Assembly (NCBI GenBank): GCA_019918135.1
Contig: WBZZ01006957.1
Location: 1 to 64,000, forward strand
DNA length: 64,000 nucleotides
Source of the DNA: Paulinella micropora
Taxonomy: Eukaryota; Cercozoa; Imbricatea; Euglyphida; Paulinellidae
Direction of reading: 5' to 3'
Position numbers and translations under genes: made by a program. Positions 57,061-64,000 of the stretch are shown here, one piece after another. A model generated the notes under the pieces. That model was not told where the DNA came from. It was given only the letters and a program-made list of their open reading frames with translations, and did no database searches. The first letter of the stretch is position 1. The number at the start of each line of letters is the position of its first letter.

Positions 57061-58251
57061 ATGGCGGTCAGAGTTCTAACCGCGATGGTCATGACATTTG
57101 TCGCCGTGGTAGCGAGCACAGCCGTGTGGGAAGAAGCCAATAGGTACACTTGCCCCAAGATTCTGAGTGGGTGGCTGGAGAAATGCCGGGGTTGTGTTGC
57201 GCGGCCATTTGCGTGCGTGCACCAGGTGGCCATCCTGGGGCAGGAGCCGCCCGACCGTGTAGTCGAGCTGTGGAACTATTCCTTGTCGTTTTCCGCGTTG
57301 CTACCCCACGCGCAACACCTGCTCTGGCCGCACCAGCAGATCAGTTGCTTGATCTTTACCGCGTACCGCGAGTTCCACCAGTTTTACGGACTGCTGGGTG
57401 ACTCGCCCGTGCACAAGAGGGCAGTGGCGGGGCTGGTGCTGCTGCATCACTGCGGAGGGGTGTATGCTGACCTGGGGCTGGAGCTATTACAAAACTCAAC
57501 GTGGTTGTCGTCGGGGGGACAGTTCCCACTGCCAGCACCGCAGCCGGAAGAGGACGGCAGCTATCTGCCGGCCAGCTACTTTCTGTCAGAGCTGCCGGTG
57601 TTGATGGCGGCCCACCCGCAGCGCGTGGGCATGCCGTACCTAGTGCTGCTGCGCTACATGTCGTCCTTGGCGCTGCCCTGGCACGACAGGATCTGGAGCG
57701 CCAATTTCTCGTTCTCGGACCCGCTGGACGAGCGCGAGGCCCTGGCCGATTCTTTGGCGCAGGTATTGCGCGAGCAGAACCTCGACGGCACGTCGGCCGC
57801 TGCGTCGTCGCCGTCAACCGGCGCAGAAGGCAGCCCGCGCCTGGCCCAGGCTTGGTGGGAGGGCGTGCACAAAGTCCAGGTGCTGGGCCAGACGGAGCGG
57901 CTGCACGTGCCCAACACCAGCGAGTACTTGGAGGGCCCGCGCACCGCGTACCACGCGTCGTCCCGCGTCTGGGAGACTCCTGCCGCCGTGTTTTGGTGGC
58001 AGGAGGTCTTCCGTTGGTTGCTGCTGGTGGTGGTGGCGTGCATGCTGCTGTGCACGGCGAATCAGTGCACGCGCCAGGGCGCGCTGAGCTGCCCCTGCGG
58101 CTGGCGCCTGCACGCGACACGCGGCACCAAGAGCTATGCGCCGTTTGAGCCGTCGACAGACAGCGGAGGGGGTTTTACGGAAGACTCTGCTTTTGAGTGC
58201 AGCCAAGACTTGGCTACGAGAGGTTGGCAAAGACTTCTTCCGTCTGTTTAG
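57061..58251 (+). CDS. GT32-like membrane glycosyltransferase
   Basis: The product has 396 residues from ATG 57061. Residues 3-21 are hydrophobic (VRVLTAMVMTFVAVVASTAV), fitting a signal peptide or anchor. HKRAVAGLVLLHHCGGVYAD followed by LGLELLQN matches the GT32 (Och1/MIPC-synthase) core R-x-x-x-L-x-x-x-GG-x-Y-x-D-x-D, but the second Asp of the DxD is Gly here. A second transmembrane helix is near residue 325 (WLLLVVVACMLLC), leaving a tail of about 55 residues. Family members transfer mannose or related sugars to lipids or proteins in the Golgi. Loss of one metal-binding Asp may reduce activity. The frame is intact. Confidence 0.7.
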   Translation: MAVRVLTAMVMTFVAVVASTAVWEEANRYTCPKILSGWLEKCRGCVARPFACVHQVAILGQEPPDRVVELWNYSLSFSALLPHAQHLLWPHQQISCLIFTAYREFHQFYGLLGDSPVHKRAVAGLVLLHHCGGVYADLGLELLQNSTWLSSGGQFPLPAPQPEEDGSYLPASYFLSELPVLMAAHPQRVGMPYLVLLRYMSSLALPWHDRIWSANFSFSDPLDEREALADSLAQVLREQNLDGTSAAASSPSTGAEGSPRLAQAWWEGVHKVQVLGQTERLHVPNTSEYLEGPRTAYHASSRVWETPAAVFWWQEVFRWLLLVVVACMLLCTANQCTRQGALSCPCGWRLHATRGTKSYAPFEPSTDSGGGFTEDSAFECSQDLATRGWQRLLPSV

Positions 58252-58420
58252 GTATTCTTTTTTTTTCTCTACCCTCTCCCGATAACATTACCGGGAGAGG
58301 CAGGATTACACCCTTTTCTTTTGTAATTTTCGACGTGTATGCAGATCTCTTTTAATTTCTAGGTAGGCTCTTTTTCAGAACCCCGACAGATTGTTCCCCC
58401 GGTCGGTGTTGTGCAAGGGC
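58252..58420. other. convergent gene ends with hairpin
   Basis: The sequence between two convergent genes contains CTCTCCCGATAACATTACCG with its inverse CGGGAGAG, a short stem-loop with loop ATAACATTA, then T-rich DNA. It may be a shared 3' end structure. Confidence 0.4.
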
Positions 58421-59567
58421 TCAGACCTCTTCGAGATGTTCTTTGTTCGGTGACGTTCCCCTTCTACCTAAAATTGCCTCTGCATTTTGGGCAAGATCAT
58501 GAAATTCGCCTGTTTTTTCAACTTTGGTCCACTCCTGCAGCATATTGATAGCCTCTATTAAAGAATCTTGTTCTTGCTTTGGTTGCGAGCCCATGGTGGC
58601 ATCGATAAACTCGCGAAGAGCCTTCTCAAACACGTCTGTAGAAGGCTCCTGATCGCTACGTGTGCTTTGATTCCGATTGATACCAGTCAACAGAATTGCG
58701 AAAAGGGACCACTGCAGTGAGGCATTCGCAGCAACTGCCTTGGGGAGGTATTTCTTGTTGTCTTCGCATTGGCAAAGCTTGTAACGCGCTAATAAAAAAG
58801 CACCGTTCGGAGCCTCCTTCTCCTTCTCCTCCGTTTCTTGTTGAGTAGGCTTCACAGCAGTCGGCTCGGCTTCCTGGTCTTGCGGGGGCTGTGCCTCCAA
58901 CGATATCCAGACCAGGAATTCGCCAGAAACACTTTCGATGGCTATAGAGGAACCTGACGGACGCTTAAACAACTCTGCCAAGGACAGCGCCGTCGACCAA
59001 AGTGCGCTCAGCATAATACGGACCATCTGCTTATTCTCTGATTTACTATGCCAAACTTCTGTCCGTCCGCCATAGGCAGATCTTCGTCCAGCTCAAAGCC
59101 AACCATTAACTGCTTCTGCTCTGCCTCCGCGCGGATAAGTGCCCAGTCATACTGAAGCAACGCGCGCTGCTGCATGACCGGGCTTGTAACATCATTCAAA
59201 GTCCATGTGTACTTTTTAGGGAGTTAAAGTACTCCTCAGCGTTCTCACCCTGAACTACGAGTATCATATCTACAGGCCTTTTCCCAGTGGTACTGGCACT
59301 GTTGCGACAAACGAAAATCTCGGAATGTTTGAACGTGACGGTGATATGCCGAGACTTCTGTAGTATGTGCATCGCAGTTTTGCCATCAGCTGGTGGTTTC
59401 CATTTGAAATAGGCTGCGAACTTTGTTACCGCCTCAGACGGATTTTCAAACGCCATCCAATGTTTCTCTCCTGAAGAAGAGCTTTTGTCATCCGATGAGT
59501 CAGTTTTGCTTTGTGTGGCTTTCCGGAGCTCCTGGAATTCTTGGCGCCCATATCTTGGCAGTATCAC
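58421..59567 (-). CDS. uncharacterised island protein, minus strand
   Basis: Minus-strand coding sequence of about 380 codons begins at the 59567 end (MILPRYGRQEFQELRKATQS). The N-terminal third has a mixed pattern (HILQKSRHITVTFKHSEIFV; RPVDMILVVQGENAEEYFNS). A middle part (VMQQRALLQYDWALIRAEAE; KQLMVGFELDEDLPMADGQK) and a helical C-terminal part (LWSTALSLAELFKRPSGSSI; SLIEAINMLQEWTKVEKTGE) follow. The coding signal uses three frames in turn, so the locus looks broken, with about two breaks. No domain is recognised. Codon use is less GC-biased than its neighbours. Confidence 0.5.
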
Positions 59568-59733
59568 ACTGCGCTGATCTTTGGCAGGCCTTAGATAAAG
59601 CGACTGAATCAGTGCAGTCTTTCTCTCTTTTCTCTTTTTTATATGAATCCCCCAAAGGAATGTGCTTCGCAGCCCCCCTTCCTCTGCCGCCCCACCCTTC
59701 CCCCCCCCCCCCCCCCCCCCCCCCCTCCTTCAC

Positions 59734-61145
59734 TCACCCCGGCCCAGCTCCTCTTCTCTCCCTTCCCTCCTGCCCCCCCCCTTCCTTTTCTTTCTTCTCT
59801 GTGCCCTTGTAGCATATAGATTTATATTTTATGAGCAGCGCCTTCCGGCCCGGAGAATGTGTGCCCCGGCAGCGTTCACAAGCATGCGGGTGCTGGGACG
59901 GGGCGGCCTGCTCCCCAGCGCAGCCCGCAACGGCGTCGACGACGGCGTAGGCGTGCATGAGGCCGGGCGCGCCCACGAGCCGGGCGGAACAGAACAAAAA
60001 ACACAGCCATGCTAGCAAGACGCCAGCCCGCGCATGTGCGGGCTGGGCATGCTTTCCGGGCTCAGGCTGGGCAGTGTTATGGTGGAACATGCGTGCAAGG
60101 CGTGGGTGAGCGTGCCAGTATGGTTTTATTAAAGTGGAAAAAACAGTGCCCAGCTCGGGCACGCGCGGGCAGTCGCCTGGTCGGGCGGGCAGAACCAGTG
60201 ATCGGACCAGCTTAAGCAGCGGGGCGGCCACCGCCGCTTGGTGGTTGGGCAGGCACCAAGCCGTGTAGTAGCGCCAAAAACCGGGGTGCGTCTGCAGCAC
60301 GCGCCTGCTCAGGAACCTCCACGCTGACTCAAACCCAGCCCGCTGCGCGGGTTGGATGGGAGAGAAGGGGGGGCGCGGGGGGCATGCCCCCCGGGTCCCC
60401 CGGAGGTGCTCGAGCAGCGCCGGCGGCGAGCAGCACGACAGGTACAGGATCATGGCGTCGATCGCTACCTGGCGCTCCCCGGGCCCGACGCACAACTCGA
60501 CGAGCGTGTTCTCGCCCGCGTCCGTCACGGACGCGCGCACGGGGCGGCCGTCGCCCTCCGTTAGGTCCAGCAACACGTTGGCTGGCGATAAGTCCAGACA
60601 GAACAGCCCCCCGTCAACCAGCTTGCCCAGGCAGTCCTGCAAACACTCCCAAAACCGCCCCCAATCTACTGCTGGCCCGTCCGCGCTATCTCAGCGAAGT
60701 CGTAAAGCCCTCCAGAAACAAGACGCTGGGGCAGCGCGCGCCGGGCTGCGCGCAGGCCTCCAGTTCCCTTTGCAGCCCCAGCCCTCTGCGCGGGCTGGAT
60801 GGAAGAGAAGGGGGGGCGCGGGGGGCCAGCCCCCCGGAAGGGGGGGCGCGGGGGCATGCCCCCGAGAGCCTGTTGCACCCCCCCGGCGTTTAGCCGCCAG
60901 ACCGCCAGCAGGCACGGGCCCGCGTCTAGGTTCTGCAGGCGCCTGTACCCTTGCGCCTGGTTCCCCCGCGGGTCACAGGTCACTTTGCAGACCACGCCCC
61001 TGCACAATGGGTCGCGAAACACGTGTCCCTGCCGGCCACTCCCGACCCACTCCCAGCCGCGCAACCGCTCGCACAGCAGCCGCGTCTGCTCAGTGTCCAG
61101 CTCGGTCCGTTTGCGCGGGACATTCAAGTCGTTCATGTCGCTCAT
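59734..61145 (-). CDS. protein-kinase-like protein with in-frame palindromic insertions
   Basis: The start is ATG 61145 (MSDMNDLNVPRKRTELDTEQ). WEWVGSGRQGHVFRD is a glycine-rich loop with G-x-G-x-x-G-x-V, and GVVCKVT carries the ATP-binding Lys. LFCLDLSPANVLLDL corresponds to the catalytic loop (D-x-x-x-x-N) and VTDAGEN to the metal-binding DFG position. The fold is therefore a small, divergent kinase, perhaps of the lipopolysaccharide/RIO-like type. Two copies of a palindromic element lie in the coding region and add peptides of the form CPPRPPFSPIQPAQRAG. The coding signal uses two frames, so the locus looks broken, with about one break. The real C-terminus may be well before 59734, since the last 100 codons are low-complexity. 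Confidence 0.7.
60337..60402. repeat. palindromic GC element, full copy 1 in kinase gene
   Basis: ACCCAGCCCGCTGCGCGGGT TGGATGGGAGAGAAGGGGGG GCGCGGGGGGCATGCCCCCC GG: a CCAGCCCGC/GCGGGTTGG hairpin, a purine linker and a second palindrome. On the coding strand it is read as CPPRPPFSPIQPAQRAG. Confidence 0.9.
60776..60870. repeat. palindromic GC element, full copy 2 in kinase gene
   Basis: CCAGCCCTCTGCGCGGGCTG GATGGAAGAGAAGGGGGGGC is followed by two successive right halves (GCGCGGGGGGCCAGCCCCCC and GGGGGCATGCCCCC). On the coding strand it is read as PPRPPFSSIQPAQRAG preceded by a second PPRPPF, so the right half has duplicated. Confidence 0.9.
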
Positions 61146-61322
61146 GTCGGTTTCTGTGCCTGTCTTGATTTACTATTGTGTGTTGGCAACTGAGGGGGGG
61201 GGGGGGAAAGAGAGGGCGAGAAAAAAGGGGGAAGGGGGAGGGGCGGGGAGAGAGCCCTTCCCGTCTTCCTCCCTCCTTCCTTTCCTTAAACTGGACAGCT
61301 CGTGTGCGCTCGTGCTTTACCC

Positions 61323-61748
61323 ATGGCGTCGACACCACCATCCACAACGGGTGACAAAGCCACGAGATATGTCGGTGTGCATACGACCTATTACTGGTAT
61401 AGCCCAGAGGCCGGCGGCGCCGGGGTTAGGGGAATTCATGCGTGCATAAACACGCCCACCCCCTTATCGTTGAGTGCGCAGGCCGGCGGCTATGACCCTG
61501 AACATGACTGCTTCTGCACTATCGAGCATTTAATCAGCAACCAGAGCTTGGCGTTAGCCCAACTGGAGAGCTCGCTGGCAGAGCACAGTACTCGTCTGCA
61601 AGCAAGCCCTGGGCCGGCTAATGATTTCGAGAAGAAGAAACAAAAAAAGAAAAGGCGTGCCGAGAGGCGCGTAAACGAACAATTGCAACACGTAAAAGCC
61701 CTGACCCAGGAGCTCGAGCAGTGGCGCGTCAAAGCCCTGCATATGTAG
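61323..61748 (+). CDS. small protein with bZIP-like C-terminus
   Basis: The product has 141 residues from ATG 61323. The N-terminal half (TRYVGVHTTYYWYSPEAGGA; GGYDPEHDCFCTIEHLISNQ) has no known domain. The C-terminal 45 residues are a Lys/Arg-rich segment (KKKQKKKRRAERRVNEQLQH) running into a short heptad-like coil (VKALTQELEQWRVKALHM). This resembles a bZIP-type DNA-binding region, but the coil covers only about two to three heptads and the canonical N-x-x-A-A-x-x-C/S-R signature is missing. It could be a transcription regulator or simply a basic coiled coil. AATAAA at 61758-61763 follows the stop. The frame is intact, and it is the last gene of the island. Confidence 0.55.
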   Translation: MASTPPSTTGDKATRYVGVHTTYYWYSPEAGGAGVRGIHACINTPTPLSLSAQAGGYDPEHDCFCTIEHLISNQSLALAQLESSLAEHSTRLQASPGPANDFEKKKQKKKRRAERRVNEQLQHVKALTQELEQWRVKALHM

Positions 61749-61757
61749 GTTCTCCCT

Positions 61758-61763
61758 AATAAA
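61758..61763 (+). terminator. poly(A) signal AATAAA of the last island gene
   Basis: CCCTAATAAAAGTGG lies 10 bases after the stop codon. AT-rich host-like DNA begins right after it. Confidence 0.65.
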
Positions 61764-62032
61764 AGTGGTCGGTAGAATACAAAAAATATTTAGAACGCTA
61801 CATTAAGATTTAATAGATAAAAACGATACTAAGTTGTAGTATGAATATCCTTATTAATGTTTCGTGAAGGAATCATTAAAAAAATATATAAAATTGACTG
61901 CAAACGATGACTTCAAAGTTGCAGCAAACAAGTTGGAAAAAGAGTCCAGAAAAATTTGGTGAACGGTGGCACTATCACCATTAGAAACATTGGAATCAGC
62001 GTCGATCCGCTTGCCTAACGACAAGGATTTGA

Positions 62033-62519
62033 ATGAGCAAACGGGAGGTTGGTGAGGGAGAGCTGCCTCCTGAGCAGCCTCCCGAGGAGAGCGTTGAGAT
62101 ATTGCCACACCCATCCAAGGGAAAACACTGGATGGAGTGGTCTCTCCCAGCCCTGGAAAGCTGGCTGATTTCTCAGCGCGGCCAAAAGGCCTTGCCTCCA
62201 AGGTCCAATCTGAAAGATGCTGAGGTTGTTTTCGTTTTTGTTTCTCTCCTCTCGGTGTCTCATTGGTGTGGTGATAGGGCAAGACAATCAAAACATGGAG
62301 AGAGCTCATTATTGCTGAGGTGTTGGAGCTGAAGGAGTTAGAGACAGAGAGCGTAGAGATAGGTGAAATAAGGAAGAGACCTAGAAATGCTCCAACACCT
62401 TGGCAGAAGGAAAAAGAAAAGAGAGAACCCAGGAAGAAAAAGATTGTGAAGCAAGAAGAGGTAAATACACACATACATACATACATACATCATGAGTCAC
62501 GTGACAAATAGTAATAATA

Positions 62520-62589
<70 letters not shown>

Positions 62590-62640
62590 CATAACAATAA
62601 TATAACAACACTGAAGAACAACAACAACAACAACAACAAC

Positions 62641-62738
<98 letters not shown>

Positions 62739-62805
62739 ATACATACATACATACATACATACATACACAGTAATAATAATAATACATACATACATACATA
62801 CATAC

Positions 62806-62882
<77 letters not shown>

Positions 62883-63856
62883 ATACATACATACATACAT
62901 ACATACATAGTATTTACTAATACATTAACACACTGTCTGTATGTCTGTTGTTGTCGTAGGCTAACCTCTTCGAACAGGATGAGACACCTGAGGATTTGCT
63001 CTCTTTTTGTGTTCGCCGTCTGTTACAGGCCCCTTTTGTGTATGGAGAGGATGGGGATGCTGGCTCCAAAGCCAGGATCCTCTCCCCTTTTCCAGTTACC
63101 GTCAGCAAACAATGGTTTTCCACTTTCTTTGCAAGAAACGGGACACTGGAGAATAAGGGAACAAGGTTGATTGGGGAAGTAAAACCAGAGCAGTTGGCAA
63201 GAGTGTCTGCAGTTCCCATTTCTTTTTTCACTCAACACGTCCCTGCTCCACACGGCAGGTTATTGAAGGTGAAGCTAGAGTCAGCGCGATTTGCACTTGT
63301 GACCGTAGAGGAGGAAAGGTTCGTTCCAAGTCAGAGGCCACCCAGAGGTAATGATATCGATAAAGCAAGCTGGCAAGACCTGGTGTCTCACAAAGCTTGG
63401 ACTGTGGCGGTTCAAGAGGGCAATAATCTCCTTTTTTATGAGCTGGCAGACGAAGCGGACGAGCGATGGAAGTCTGTCTGTGCAGCGGCTGCCCTCAACG
63501 AAGTCCCGGCACACAAGCTCCTGTGCTGGCCCGATCCCAAGGTGTTAACCATGAATGAAAGCCTTCACAAAAAACACTACCCAGCCAAAAAAGTAAACAC
63601 CCAATTCAAAGAAAAAATATACAAGTTAGATCTGACTTGGAAAAGGAAGGGGGAGGCAGTGTGGGTAGATGTAGATGACATAATTTACTGCTTTCCGGGT
63701 TTCGACCCCCGTACTAACAAAGTACCTACTGCTATCATGACGACACTGGAAGGACATTTCCACCGTCAGCAGTTTGAGCACTTTAGGTTCGCTAATACGC
63801 GAAGTTTTGTGTCTCGTTTAATGTCAGTCAAGGTAGTCGTGTCACTCGACATGTAA
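62033..63856 (+). CDS. host gene with two inferred introns, unknown function
   Basis: Inferred exons are 62033-62224 (ATG start, MSKREVGEGELPPEQPPEES), 62320-62460 (ELKELETESVEIGEIRKRPR; a Lys/Glu-rich stretch) and 62960-63856, giving 409 residues in one phase. Intron 2 (62461-62959) has a GTAAAT donor and a TAG acceptor and holds the microsatellites. Intron 1 (62225-62319) has a weak GTTGTT donor and is less certain. The last exon encodes a globular region (FEQDETPEDLLSFCVRRLLQ; AVWVDVDDIIYCFPGFDPRT) without a domain I recognise. AATAAA follows at 63865-63870. Composition and introns mark it as a normal host gene rather than part of the island. Confidence 0.6.
62468..62910. repeat. CATA and ATT/AAT microsatellites inside intron 2
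   Basis: Alternating runs of (CATA)n and (AAT)n, with an (AAC)n patch near 62620, fill most of the intron. Poly-Tyr, poly-Ile and poly-Leu reading frames on the minus strand are only translations of this repeat. Confidence 0.95.
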
Positions 63857-63864
63857 CACTATTC

Positions 63865-63870
63865 AATAAA
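63865..63870 (+). terminator. poly(A) signal AATAAA of the host gene
   Basis: ATTCAATAAAATAAG lies 9 bases after the stop codon. The remaining 130 bases to the window end are AT-rich with no gene. Confidence 0.6.
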
Positions 63871-64000
63871 ATAAGCATGTAGTTGTTATACATACTCACA
63901 CACCACTTGCTATATTAATAAAATAATATTGTTTACAGCTTATTCAGCATGTGTACGAACTATTTGAAGCATAAAACCGGTTTTGAAACATAATGTTACA

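Noticed and set aside
9000-61800. CRISPR array among the many direct repeats
   Set aside because: The direct repeats are tandem or gene-linked with no regular unique spacers and no cas genes; the window is eukaryotic.
9000-61800. Polinton/adintovirus identity of the island
   Set aside because: No protein-primed DNA polymerase, retrovirus-like integrase, jelly-roll capsid or packaging ATPase could be recognised, and no terminal inverted repeats link the two margins.
62497-62908. Minus-strand poly-Tyr, poly-Ile and poly-Leu reading frames
   Set aside because: They are translations of the AAT/CATA microsatellite inside an intron.
1-64000. tRNA or rRNA genes
   Set aside because: No cloverleaf with T-loop GGTTCRANNCC and no rRNA core motifs were noticed on either strand.

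Overview
The window is eukaryotic, most likely from a protist (amoeboid, slime-mould-like or similar; the species cannot be fixed from sequence alone). The evidence is a chromovirus-like Ty3/gypsy retrotransposon at the left edge, a right-edge gene with GT-AG introns and a long ATT microsatellite in one intron, AATAAA signals directly after stop codons, and no Shine-Dalgarno or operon structure.

Layout. (1) 1-6.45 kb: internal part of a Ty3/gypsy LTR retrotransposon (gag-like, RT-RNase H, integrase). (2) 6.45-9.0 kb: AT-rich intergenic DNA. (3) About 9.0-61.8 kb: a sharply different, GC-richer island full of G/C homopolymers, with short intronless genes on both strands, many lineage-specific dispersed repeats, and large tandem and inverted repeats. 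(4) 61.8-64 kb: AT-rich host-like DNA with a spliced gene.

The island's recognisable products are three Sel1-repeat proteins (two ending in a PPAKKxK nuclear-localisation-like tail), a further Sel1-like locus, several F-box/LRR proteins, a MYND zinc-finger protein, a DnaJ-type zinc-finger protein, a DUF5906-type SF3 helicase, an HNH endonuclease, a protein-kinase-like protein, a GT32-like membrane glycosyltransferase, a nicotinamidase/isochorismatase, a BspA/DUF285-like surface protein, a BNR-repeat secreted protein and a mucin-like membrane protein. A replicative helicase with many F-box, Sel1, kinase and surface proteins, intronless genes and compact poly(A) ends resembles an endogenous large DNA virus (GEVE-like) or another large replicating element. 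I see no capsid protein, packaging ATPase or DNA polymerase here, so that assignment is inference. Many loci have coding signal in more than one frame, which fits a decaying integrated copy, although homopolymer assembly error could produce the same picture.

The most striking structures are a ~160-bp-arm inverted repeat at 36.3-36.7 kb beside the helicase and a second decayed helicase fragment; a triple ~400-bp repeat at 46.0-47.3 kb with nested 18-bp units and six E2F-like palindromes; small palindromic elements that sit in frame inside the kinase gene; and several short dispersed elements that recur at gene starts and ends. Partial gene copies (F-box, LRR, DUF285, Sel1/SAM-like, helicase) scattered between them suggest that the island shuffles its own sequence.
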